Source of the DNA: Astatotilapia calliptera | Taxonomy: Eukaryota > Chordata > Actinopteri > Cichliformes > Cichlidae | Assembly (NCBI RefSeq): GCF_900246225.1 | Contig: NW_020535618.1 | Coordinates: forward strand, 2,313,491-2,377,490 | Length of the DNA stretch: 64,000 nucleotides | Reading direction: 5' to 3' | Part shown: one piece after another, positions 44,821 through 55,942 of the stretch | How the letters are laid out: each line of letters begins with the position of its first letter | Numbering within the stretch: the first letter of the stretch is position 1 | Notes under the pieces: generated by a model | Told to the model about the DNA's origin: nothing | What the model saw: only the letters and a program-made list of their open reading frames with translations | Database searches by the model: none | Program-made: the position numbers and the translations under genes

Positions 44821-44901
<81 letters not shown>
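44821..44901. repeat. TA microsatellite
   Basis: About 80 bp of TA at the 5' border of the LINE. Confidence 0.95.
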
Positions 44902-44905
<4 letters not shown>

Positions 44906-45294
44906 GCATGTGATGTAATGAAGAATTTCTGATGGACAGGGAATAAACAGCAAAAAAGTGTAGACTATTAGTTACTAAATAGGGGAAAGAGAGTGGGATT
45001 AAATAAGTTCATGCTTCTTCCTACTCCTTTTTGAACATGCAAGTTATTTATAATTATTATTGCTTTGTTTTCCTTTTGTTTGTTTGTTTATGTCTCATTT
45101 TTCCATGTTGTTGTACTATTTTAATATAGTCAAAATAAAGATTCAATGCAATGATGTCTCTCTCAAGCTCTGAAAAAAATGAGGAACAACACTTTCCATG
45201 TCATCCAATCTTCTTTGACTCACCTGCCAGCTTCCTTCCTTTACCCCACTCACTGGAACGCTAGGATAAAATTCCTTATAGTGGATCAAGAAAA

Positions 45295-46087
45295 AGTATA
45301 ATAATACATTTTATTTGAAAGCTCCTTTCAAAACACCCAAGGGCACTTAACAATAGAATAAAACACAAAAGAAAAATGACATTGAAGAAAAATAAGAAAA
45401 CAAAAGCACAAGATAAAATAAACAAACAATAGGTTCACAGTGAATATGCAGATTTGAATAGATGGGTTTTGAATAGGGATTTAAACGGGGGAGGGAATCA
45501 ATGTTTCTTATATTTGGGAGTAGAGAGTTCCACAGCCTGGGAGCAGAGCAGCTAAAAGCTCTGCTTCCCATGGTGGTGAGGTGGAAGGAAGGCACAGCAA
45601 GCTGGATAGAAGATCGAAGTGAGTGGGCAGAGGAGATAAGTAGGAGCGAGGTTATGAATGGCCTTGGAGGTGAGCAGAAGAAGTTTGTACACTATCCGGA
45701 ATTTCAGAAGGAGCCAGTGAATTTCCTGAAGAACAGGGATGATGTGCTGGTGGGACGGAGTTCTGGTAATAATGCGAGCAGCAGTTTTGAACCAGTTGAA
45801 GTTTATGGAGGGATTTTTGGGGGAGACCATGCAAGAGAGAATTACAATAGTCAATACAGGAGGTAACGAGACTATGGACAAGAATGGACGTAGACTGGGT
45901 GGAAAGAGAAGAACGTAATCTGTTAATGTTGTGTAGATAGAATGGATGTGAGATTTAAAGGAAAGCGAACTGTCTAGGATGACACCAAGATGATTCCAAG
46001 AGAGAAAACTGTGATACTGCATGAGGAAATCAGGAGTGCCAGAGAAGTATGTGAGGGTGGTGCAGGGCATGCATGAACACAGCATAG
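45295..46087 (-). mobile_element. LINE 3' end (L2/Rex1-like RT C-terminus)
   Basis: Minus-strand frame 46085-45552 encodes the RT tail: WNHLGVILDSSLSFKSHI, WFKTAARIITRT, HIIPVLQEIHWLLLKFRI, NLAPTYL. A frame shift then leads to SCSAPRLWNSLLPNIRNIDS. The catalytic palm is absent. The 3' UTR with a 'gaaaggagctttcaaa' hairpin follows to about 45295. Confidence 0.7.
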
Positions 46088-46127
46088 CAGTGGAGAGGTC
46101 AGTGATTGGAGTGACAAATCTATGGTG

Positions 46128-46250
46128 GGAATGGGATTACATCAAGGATCTGTTCTGAGCCCCTTCTTGTTTGCAATGGTGATGGACAGATGAGGTCAGG
46201 CAGGAATTTCCATGGACTGACGCTTGCAGATGATCTGTAGGTGTGACCAG
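46128..46250 (+). mobile_element. RT palm scrap of another LINE
   Basis: Plus strand encodes HQGSVLSPFLFAMVMD and, after a frame shift, a decayed LADDL. These are reverse transcriptase motifs (QG.PLSP...F...DD). The orientation is opposite to the LINE at its left. Confidence 0.55.
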
Positions 46251-46928
46251 TTGGAAAACCTGATATGTGGTTAGGCTCCCATCTATCCCGTTATAAGATT
46301 TTCATGTGTTTGACATACTCTAATGAAAATCCCATAAAAAAACTGATTTGTAACATCTTCTAGTTTCTAAAATTCTTGTTTGGTTTATGAGTTACATGAA
46401 AACTAACCTTAATACAAATCATTTCAATGGCTAACTAGTAGATGTTAAATTTTTATATTTACATTTATAAAGCAGCTTCACTGATGTAAGACTCAGGATT
46501 ATTAGAAGATGGTAACAGACAGGTTCATTCAAGGCAATTTCAAGCTTCACTGAGATATTTAATATGCAGGAGAAACAATAAATGTTACCAAAGATTTTTT
46601 TTTTCATTTGTACAATAAAAATGTGAATGTATTTAATAATATCAGCTTCTGCTCACAGGTTTTTAGGTGACTATGAGAGATAAATAGATCAGACTCTTCA
46701 GTTTCAAACACACACATATCCTGTACTGAAGCTTTCCTGCGCATCGTACAGCCACTGAATGATGCCCCTGCTGTTTTTAGTCTGCACCTGTGGTTCAATG
46801 TTCATCGTTTTTTGCACAGAAGAGTGTCACTGAAGGTTAGCCACACACAAACTGTAACATATCAAGTTTTTCATTTGAGACTTTTTGAAAACCACAGAAC
46901 CAAATGAGAAACCCAAGTGAGACAAACG
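46250..46928. other. Duplicated intergenic stretch
   Basis: Same as 63360-64000 in the second copy as far as the window allows. No gene is recognised. Confidence 0.5.
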
Positions 46929-47208
46929 TTTATTAAGACTGCAGAAATCAAGAAAATATAAACAAAATAAAAATTGCTCCAAAATTACTAAACAAATAAA
47001 TCATATGAACTTATTTAAATATCTGTCACCGATTTTTCCTGCAATATGAACACTTTAAAGAGTCCAGCTGAAAACAGAATGTTACCTTTGAGTCATAGAA
47101 GTCTAGCTCAGTGATAGAAGACATAAAACACATTTTTTTAAACAAGTAAACACACTCTGGTCTGGACCAGTTAGCGAACAGCAACTGGACAGTGGTTGGA
47201 CTGGTGGA

Positions 47209-47252
47209 CTACTTCAGTGAAGAGTAGGCAACGTCTGGCTCTGATTTAAAGT
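47209..47252 (-). CDS. Terminal exon with ITIM-like motif, copy 3
   Basis: After a 'tgtgttcag' acceptor, phase 1, the minus strand reads DFKSEPDVAYSSLK and then TAG. DVAYSSLK fits the ITIM pattern (V-x-Y-x-x-L) used by inhibitory immune receptors to recruit phosphatases. The following sequence is homologous to the translated hydrophobic end of copies 1 and 2, with indels, as expected for 3' UTR. AATAAA on the minus strand at 46929-46934. A possible leader-like exon lies at 47729-47764; V and membrane exons were not found between them, so the gene may be incomplete. Confidence 0.45.
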
Positions 47253-47728
47253 CTGAACACAAACACACAGTTCAAACAACAGGAAACATGATTACAAGCT
47301 TCGTAGTTCAATTAAGACCTCCAATCTCCACCTCTCTGCATCACACACAGTCCCAGTTCAGACTGGGAAAGTGTTAACTGGGACTGGGCCCTGAGCTTGA
47401 GTGATAATGTGGTTTGATTAGCTTAGCTTAGCACGAGGGCTGTAAACAGGGTGAGCAGCTAGCATGTCTCTTTTTAAAGTTAAAGAACTGAGAGCTGCTG
47501 GGACTCACAGTCAGACGAGCTGTGAAGAAGACTTATGGAATATTATGTGCATAAAATAAATTATTTGACTATACTTCATTTATACTTATGAGGGTTAAAT
47601 ATTCAGCAGGATGCAGTGATCAATTGATGTATGATTATCATGTCATGCTACAACAAAGCTTAAAAAAGGACACTTAGTGAGGTTTAGTTCATGTCAGGTT
47701 TAAACTGTGACAGAAGAAGGTTACTGAC

Positions 47729-47764
47729 CTTGGTTTGTTGTGCAGCTCAGCAGTGAGATCAGAA
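47729..47764 (-). other. Possible leader-peptide exon of a minus-strand receptor
   Basis: The minus strand reads LVLISLLSCTTNQ followed by a phase-1 'gtcagt' donor, like the end of a TCR/NITR-type leader. No ATG was placed with confidence. Confidence 0.25.
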
Positions 47765-47779
47765 CTAAAGAGAAATGAC

Positions 47780-50700
47780 ACTCAGGTTGATTTAAATGTG
47801 ACAGCAGTAAAAATAAATCCACCAGACTGTGGATATCATGGGTTTTTTCTGAGTTGTGCACTGATGAGTGGAGAAAAGATGAAACAGTTTTCGCTTTCGT
47901 GTCCTACACAGAGTGTGTTGGATTAGAGTTTTGGCAATCTGCTAATATCACTAGTGAAACAATGTAAAGTAGTACATTTACTCAAGTCATCTGAAATTTG
48001 TCATATTTTATACTATATTCAAGTATTTCTTTGTTTTACAGCTTTCTGCTTTGGCTCTGCCACATTCTGGATTCAAACATTCTCCACACTATTTATTTTC
48101 AAGTTGTTGTTGGGGTTTTTTTACTATATATTGTTGAGCAGCACGTCTATATTTCATTTAAACATTTGTGTGGCAGGCAGGACAGGGATGAAGATGCTGG
48201 ACTCACAAGACAAAAATGAACTCAAAACAATGTTGGAGTCGTTTGAAATATAAAGAAGCAAAACAAGGCAGTGCTGGAGCCAGGGGTACAAAAATAGGGA
48301 TCTAGAACAAGACACAGAACACAGGAGCACACAGCATTGCAATGATTTCCTGAACCTGTCTGTCAAACACTAGTTTAATTTCTCTACAGTAGCAGAAAAG
48401 CCAAAGACTGTACAAACATGGCTTCTGCTTGGTCTGACTCAAGGAATTAAGCTTAGAGTTTGAATTTGAGAGGATTGTGGTGAAAGAAAACAAACAAAAA
48501 CCAACCATCATATACTGTAAAGGTCATCCAACATAACATAATAACAAGATAATGACTTGTGATCATTTGTCACAGTTTTCAGAGTTTAAAGGAATTCTGT
48601 AAATCTCACAGTTAAAGCCACATATATTTAACTACTAATCACTAAAAAAATGAGATCTGTCTCTGTCTGGCCACATATTCAAAAAACCTGCTAAGCACTT
48701 TTGTGTGGAGGATGGAAACAATAACTCACAAAAAAAGGCATAAAAAATTAATTCAGATTTCTTTGTGATTTACTAAATCTTTTTAATGTCGTTTTAAAAA
48801 GGAAATAAGTGAAATGATTCAAAGTCAAATTTGGGATCATATTTACTTTGTATTTTTGTAAAGAAAATTTCTTTACACCTTCTGTCTTTGCACTTTATTT
48901 TCATTTTATTGGTTCTGCTGAACACTGAGAGAATGTGATCTCTTTATGCTGCTAACAGAAAACCTAAAGAACTACAAGAAAAGTTATTATGGTGGAGTCA
49001 ACACAAGATGGAGACACGTCAGTGTTTCAGTGTCAGCCAGGAAGTGGTTTCAACAGAGAAGAGTTTTTCCTCTTTAACTTTAGTGTCAGAAAAAGTATTT
49101 AAACTTCCATTACAGTCGTCCAATATATTAACACAATAGCTTCCATAAATGCTGTCAAATAGATGCTGTTTGTTTTCATTTGCAGCACCCCAAGAGGATA
49201 CAGATATTCAGCCTCCAGGAAAGTTATGAGCTGCAGTCCTTTGGCAGACTGCAGGACTGTCTTTGTCCTCCTGTCTCAAAAATACGAAAGTCACTTTTAA
49301 ACTAAGAATCACAAAAATCGTGAAGCACAGAAAAAGGCAACAAATCTGGACTTGACTGTGTCTGCAGAAGTGAGAGGAGGTACTTTACCCTCCATGAACC
49401 ATCTGACTCAATCTGCCTTTCCAAACCTCGTCATGGTCGCACTTCTTTGGTGAAGGAGACTCTGACTTCAACAATAACACTCAGGTATTCCTCCATTTTT
49501 AAACATACAAGTATTTTCAAAATAATCTTTTATTCAATATGACTGAAAACAAGTGACTGAGTCCATGAACTCAGCAGTAAAGTGTCTTCTTACAACCACA
49601 TCTATCGCCATCTGGTGGCCTTTAGAGAGAATACAGCAGCTGATTAGTACTGGCATTAGTACAGGGTGGGATGTACACAGCAGAGATGGAGGAAATCCAC
49701 TCTGGAGGAGCTGAGTGTAAACTCCACACAAAGAGCCCAGCAGGATTTGAATCAGCAACCTTTTTGCTCTGAGGGGACAGAAACTGGGTCTGTGCTAAAG
49801 CACCACCTCTCCAAACATGCTCTGACCTCTGTGTGACCTCTGTGTGACCTCTGCTGTTTCACTGTTTAGAGACTTTCCCATGATTTTCAAAGACCGTTCC
49901 CATGACAACCTCAGGTTGTCCTCTGTCATTGACCTCTGTCACCTCAGTTTTCCCTAAAACTAACATTGTCTCATTGATTTGAGATGTAACATCTGAACAG
50001 ATTCAGGTAAAAGTGACCAGGAACAGCTTCAATGTGTAAACATCTGGAACATCTGTAGAACGATATAAATGTGTAAATCTGTCATTTTGGTCACTTTAGG
50101 AAAAGTCTTCAAATGTCAGACAGCATGTACGACTCATACAAGCTGTGACTGAGCACTCCGTTCATGTAACACATGCTGACCACAGTGATGAACTTCACTG
50201 AAGCAAATACAAAAGCTTCAGATCGACAAACTCGTTACAGCAATGATGTCATCACCCTATTCAGAGTGAACTAGAGCTGCTGTTAGAGAGAGAGTGAAAG
50301 AGTGATGCGTTCACTGTTGGCACTAGGGGTCATGCCTCACATGCAGCTTCATTTATGAAATTAAAAACAAAAAGAAATACAAGTATAAATGTCAAATTAA
50401 ACAAAAATATAACTAAAGGGATCCTGAGTGTTTTATAGGTGACGTTCAAGAAGAATCTCTGCAAATCTAACTTTTAAAATAATTTTTCAAACAAGAAGCT
50501 GCTGAGTGCTGAAATGATTGCTGGTGAGAGAATGAGGATTTTCAGTTTCAACAGTCGTGCTGTGTAAATGTGACCCGTCAGACTCATTTACAACAATCAG
50601 CCTTTTTAAGTCTATTTTCAATCTGAGTTCAAACAGTTATGATATGGAATGATTCACAATAAGGGAATATTTCATATATCGGTCCAGTCTTCATTCAATT

Positions 50701-50899
50701 AATCACAGCTTGAAAGTTTACTCTTATAAGTCAGCTTTCAGATAAATGTAGTGGTGCCAGTATATTAAAAGAACAACATTTGAATATAGAAAACAGAAAT
50801 AAAAGCACCTTTAATGTTTCCTGAAGATCAGCATTTCAAACAGAGTTAAATTTCACTGCTGTAAAATTTGATTTAAATAAATAAATAGCAGTGAGATAA
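47780..50899. other. Long intergenic stretch, few signals
   Basis: No receptor exon is recognised. 49600-49950 is related to 8110-8520. A short frame after a 'tttgcag' at 49187 (APQEDTDIQPPGKL, stop) could be a small cytoplasmic exon but lacks support. Confidence 0.4.
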
Positions 50900-50908
50900 A
50901 TTTCACTG

Positions 50909-50910
<2 letters not shown>

Positions 50911-50939
<29 letters not shown>

Positions 50940-52885
50940 CTGTCCCGTTTGGCTCTTTTGCCATCAGAATTGTTGTCTAAAGGCAAAGAAAGATGCCCAA
51001 CGGATTTACTTTAGCAAATTGACCATCCCAGCCTTGCCATAATGGTCCATTTGATTCACCTTTTATTGTTTATTTTATTTTCACTTACTGAATACGGGAC
51101 AGACTTGACTGGGGGAAAGAAGGGGAGAAAGAAAGAGGGAAAGAGAAACAGCTGAGAAGAGGGACGGGGGAGAAGGGCAAAAAACAAAAACCAACAGAAC
51201 GGGCAGAGAAAAAAATGCATATATCAATCACCTGGGTCACCTGCTAAGAAAGAAAAAAGAAAGCAAGCAGAAGAAAACAAGAGTAATAGAAAAAACAACA
51301 TCACAATGATATATGGGAATATGACAGTAAATACTAAATGTTAAACATTATTGTGCAGCACATAAGATCAACAGAACACAGTGTGCTTTGAGGTAGGAGC
51401 CAAAAAGGGTGTAGTTTGTGGGTGTGATCACCCGTGTGTACACCTGTGAGCATGGACGCGCTTGTTTTTTGTTTTTTAAAAGGTTCCTTCATGTAATAAT
51501 CTGCTAGAGGGTGTGGGGGGGCCACAGCCCCGTCCTCCAGGGCGTGAAGCAGGTGTGGAGGAGATCAAAACTCCAGACATCCAGAGGCCCCCAGAACACA
51601 AGAGACCAAGGAAGACCAACAGAGGGGCAGCCGCGCCACTGTCCCAGAAAGAGCTGAGGAGAGTCCCAGATGAGGGCTCACTCAGCAGCCGCGGAGCAGA
51701 AGCCAGGGGGAGTTGCAGTGACGCGCCCGTGAGCTCCGCCGGCAGCCAGCTGCGCCTGAATGACCGAGCCCCAGGCCGAGAGGCCGGGGGCACCCCACCT
51801 CCGAAGTGGCCCGAGCGAGCCCCAGGCTCCAGGCCCCGATAAGCGGCCGCCAAGGAGTGAGCCGGTGTGTACCTGGACGCCCATCCCCGGACACAAAGAA
51901 CCACCAACGCACCGATGTCTGAGGGGGTCCGCCACTGGCAGGGGAAGTGGTGGTGGGTGGAGTTAGGCCTCCAAACCTTGGAGGGCCTGAGATGTCCCCA
52001 GAGAGGTGGCGCCTGACACCCAACCTGACATATAGACACAGACATACAGGCACACACAGACACAAACATCCATCCCCCCCCCCCATGCTCTCATATGCAC
52101 TTACTCCACACTCAACCAACGTGGAGACAGACATAAAGAGACGCTGTACACACGATCACACTCCCCAAGCGTACTCTACGAACCGGGTCTAGGTACCCTT
52201 ACCCCTGGAGGGGGGAACTGCACCCAGACCCAGGTGGTGTTACCCTTTTCCCTGCGGTGGGGGGAGGCAGACCGCCCCGACTCCGCAGCAGCAGGGAGGC
52301 CCCACACTCCAGACCGCAGTCGGACGGCCAACTCCTCCTCCTAGGTCCCCCGCTCCAGCAGGTCGCAGAGAATGGGGGTGAGAGAAGACTCCAAACCTCC
52401 CTCCACCCGCTCATTGTAGTGTTGATGCATGTGTGTTCTAAGGTGCATTTAAAACCCAGGAGGGCATGGAGCTACCTGCCAGAGAGCAGCAGGTAAGCGC
52501 ATGGTCCCTCCTGCTAGCCCTCAATGTCTACGTGTATTTAAAATTGAGAGGTGGGCAACGATGCCAGGGGTGGGGTGTACACCCTGATGGTACTTTGGAC
52601 TCCGTGTATCGTGCCCACCCCCAAGATCCTATATGTATGTGTAATGAGAGTGTGAATAATGTGAATGTCTAAGTTGTGGGATAAAATTGAGGCAGAGGCA
52701 GCCAGAAGGGGACCGGGGGGGGGGGGGGGGGTAGCCTCCTCTGCACCCTGGTGACATACCCCTACTCAAAGGTCCTGCATGTGTGGGTGGTTGTGGTGGA
52801 GCGGGAAGAGGGAGGCAGCTGGAGATGGGGAGGGAAGGAAGGGAGGAGGAGGGAGCTGGCCCGGGCCAGCTCCCCCGCTGACCCC
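50911..52885 (-). mobile_element. 2-kb poly(A) retroposon with 11-bp TSD
   Basis: The left border is a T run (50911-50937, a poly(A) tail on the minus strand), and the element is flanked by ATTTCACTGTT at 50900-50910 and 52886-52896. The minus-strand 5' half is GC-rich with a G run at 52720-52732, like a LINE 5' UTR. No reverse transcriptase motif is found in any frame, so it is non-autonomous or an internally deleted LINE. Confidence 0.8.
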
Positions 52886-53342
52886 ATTTCACTGTTGACA
52901 TATTAGATTTTCATTATGTTATTAAAGTGTGATGTCATGAAGTTTATTAGCTAACTGTTGTTTACTTGCTAATCTTAAATTCACATAAAAGAAAGATTTT
53001 CTTCATGTCTATCAAACAATGCTGTAGCGGGCACTTTAAGGAAACCTGAAGCCGTGAGTCACAACTGTACAGTGGATATGTGTGGAACCTCTAGCTGCGT
53101 TTCCGGCTCACTTCACTAAAGTTAGTTTGACACCGGAGCCTCTGGGAGTGACTCCGCCTTTGGGAGGACTCACTCGTCTACCGGGGAGGCAGCCAGTGTT
53201 AGCGAAACAGTGAATAATTGACAGCAGGCTTATCCAATAACAAGCGCGGACGTGAAGCATGAAAAAAGGAAAAAAACAAAAACAGCCGGCTCCACACTCC
53301 CACATTACTTCACTCGTGCACTTTGAATGTGCCTAATGAAAC

Positions 53343-55890
53343 ATGTTTGCTGTAACATCTCCGTCGCTCTGCTGGACTTTACTGTCTGTCTCCCTCGTGG
53401 GCTTTACCTGGGCAGGTGAGTTTGATTTTAAAATCCTATCGATCTATTTCTTACCCGCTGATAGATGTTCGAGCTGCTTTAGTTTCAGCTGCTCACAGAG
53501 AGGACGCAGGTCTCAGCTGTCACCAAACCTCTTCTGTCATGTTAGAAAGTGGATGTTAGTGTTTAGACTCACACACGTTTACATAACAGTTTGTATAATG
53601 AAGCTGTGAAGAGAAGAGATTTTATTACTGTATTAACTTTAAAGTGGTGTCAGATAAACATGGACAAACTGCTGTAAAGGTTTATTATTGATTCATTGAT
53701 TAAAAGTTCTTCTCAGAGTTTTTATTTGTTTATTTTTTAAAGACCATGTATCATTTTTGTACCACTTTACAAGTTTGTGCTACTTTGTGTTGGTCTGTCA
53801 CAGAAAAACTCAGTGAAAACATTTGAGTTTGTGGTTGTAAGGCGACAAAATGTGTAAAAGTTCAAGGGGTATGAAAACCTTTTCAAGGCACAGTATATGC
53901 AGGTATGTGTATGTTTGTTTCAAATGCCTGACATGACAGCTCATCATCACCTTGAGAGCATTTTAGTAAGTTTGTGCACACAGATAAAGGCTAATAACAC
54001 ATGAAATTTCACAAATATGTCATATATTTTATTAGGTGCTGTGACAAAGTGGATGAGCAGTTGCAATGCTCTCCCTTTGTCCCATGTGAGTTGACCTTTT
54101 TTTTTTTTTTTTGCACGTTTCTCTGTTTCTATTTATTTGCTTTGATTTGCCATTTGTTGAGTAACATTGCTGCACTCACTATCCCGGGTTTGTCTGTTGC
54201 CGGCAAAACAAACATTCTGCAAATTGAGACAAATACCCAGTTACATGTTTCTTTATATTTTATTTCATCACAGATTAAGTCATTTGTTCATACTTTGTTG
54301 CTTCTTTCCAGTCTTCGTGTGGGAAACGCCGCCTTCTTCTGTATAGGGTTTATTGCCGGTTGGTGCAAATGGTGCATTATTGCCACCAACTGGTGTGCAG
54401 GTGGAAAACGCCTGCCTAGCATTTTGTTGTTTTAAGTCCTGCTGATGTGACATCAAGCGGAGGGGTTTCTTTTTCCATAGAAATGCTTCATTTTGTTTGT
54501 TTCAAGTTCTGAAGGGGTTTGTTGAATCTTGTTTTTGTAAATAGAGACATTTATTTACGTAAATGTGTCAATTAGAAGTGTGAGGAGGTTTTGTGTCTTT
54601 TTAATCATCTGTGTAGAGTTTTAGATCCCTCAGTTTAAGTGAGAGGTACAGGCTGGGCTAATTGGAGGGAAATTGATGGCCCTATTTAAAGCCAGATTCA
54701 GAGGAGAGGTGAGCTGTGTTACCAGGTCCATGAACTGATGGGTTTTGTTAATCGAGTTACTTTTGGGGAAAGTTTTGTTAAGTTACACATTAAACGGAGT
54801 TCATTGTAAATAAATTGCTCACGTCTGCAAACCTGAAATTTCTGTGTAGTCTGCTTCGCTACAACCTTCCTTGACATTCGAGTCGGACTACCTCAACATG
54901 TTTGTTTGATTCATTTCTTAATGTGAGAACAATCAGGACACAGTTTGTTTCACAGATGCAGGTTCATATTGTGTGTGTGTGATGAACATTTAGCCTAATG
55001 TGCTGAACCCAGTGTGTACAACTCTTTGCTGATTGGCTGGTGTAGAAGTGAACAGATCAAACTTTCATCTGTAACCTCTCTGCTCTGTGTTTCCTTTTCA
55101 GACCACAAAAACGTCACAGCTGAGTCTGGACACAACGTCATTCTGACATGTCGAGCTCCAAACAACAACATAGTAGTAAAATGGAGCAGAGCTGATCTGG
55201 AGTCAGAATATGTCCTTTTGTACCAGGACAATCTGTCTATTCCAGAGTACCAGCATCCATCTTTTAAGAACCGGGTGGATCTGCAGGACAAACAGATGAA
55301 GGATGGAGACGTGTCTGTGATTCTGAAGAATGTGACGGTCAATGACACTGGAACATACGAGTGTCATGTCTTTGTGAGAAAAACACTCTCATGGACATCC
55401 ATCAGCAGCACCATCAACCTTCATGTTGTTGATCCTCCAGGTGAGTGAGTAGAGTTGAGTGTGTGTGTGATCAGAGGTGAAGCTGCTTCCTGCTTGTTGA
55501 TGTTTGTTTCTAAAGATGTTGTTGATGAGACTTTGTAGAAAGCAGCTGGTCTGAGTGATGTGATCAGAGTGCAGTAGATAATGTCTGACAGCAGTTTGAT
55601 TCTGTTCTGTTCTTCACTCATCACCTACCTGACAGCTGACACCTCACACCTGTTTCTCTCCTGCAGGTCAGACAGGAGGAGACACAGAGGATGGAGGGAA
55701 GGAGGCTGGAGGGAAGGAGGCTGGAGGGAAGGAGGATGGAGGGAAGGAGGATGTACCTGTTCTGAAAGTTGGTCTGTCTGTTTCTGCTGTGCTTCTTTTT
55801 GCTGCCATTGTTAGTTTTTTGATGTATAGAAAATATGGCAGCAAAAAACATCACCACAGAATTGATTGTAATGAATTGAAGCATGTTTGA
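53343..55890 (+). CDS. Receptor gene 5: chimeric single V-set Ig receptor
   Basis: Leader 53343-53415 (MFAVTSPSLCWTLLSVSLVG then FTWA), phase 1, is close to gene 2's. V exon 55102-55440 is gene 2-like: first cysteine in LTCRAPNNN, VVKWSRADLESEYVLLY, HPSFKNRVDLQD, DTGTYECHVF with the second cysteine. Intron 2 shares gene 2's marks ('tgcttgttg', 'ctctcctgcag', and no 'aagaggaaatgga'). TM exon 55667-55890 begins like gene 2, has four GGKE(D/A) stalk units (55693-55752), then switches to gene 4's span VGLSVSAVLLFAAIVSFLMY and His-rich tail with two substitutions, stop at 55888-55890. Frame and splice sites are intact, so it is probably functional. Butyrophilin/MOG/B7-like. Confidence 0.88.
54366..54880 (+). 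repeat. LTR-like intron segment shared with gene 2
   Basis: Partner of 10385-10830. Carries the extra block (about 54626-54700) that gene 2 lacks. Confidence 0.55.
55693..55752 (+). repeat. Stalk-coding minisatellite, 15-bp unit x4
   Basis: Unit GGAGGGAAGGAGGAT (or ...GCT), encoding GGKED or GGKEA. The same unit occurs 2, 1, 3 (degenerate) and 1 times in genes 1-4. Confidence 0.9.
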
Positions 55891-55942
55891 AATGCCTCTG
55901 AGGTTTTTACTCCTGAATGGAGTAAAAACAGCTTCTCAGTGT

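Larger units (their letters stand above)
36440..46879. repeat. Segmental duplication, copy 1
   Basis: From the stalk-coding part of gene 4's last exon to at least 46879 the sequence is nearly identical and collinear with 55712-64000. Copy 1 is longer because of a Tc1 element (41677-43302) and a SINE (40860-41250), plus TA-tract length changes. Confidence 0.95.

Noticed and set aside
51476..52134. 150-197 codon GC-rich frames in several frames of both strands
   Set aside because: High GC content removes stops by chance; no domain is seen and the segment is a retroposon.
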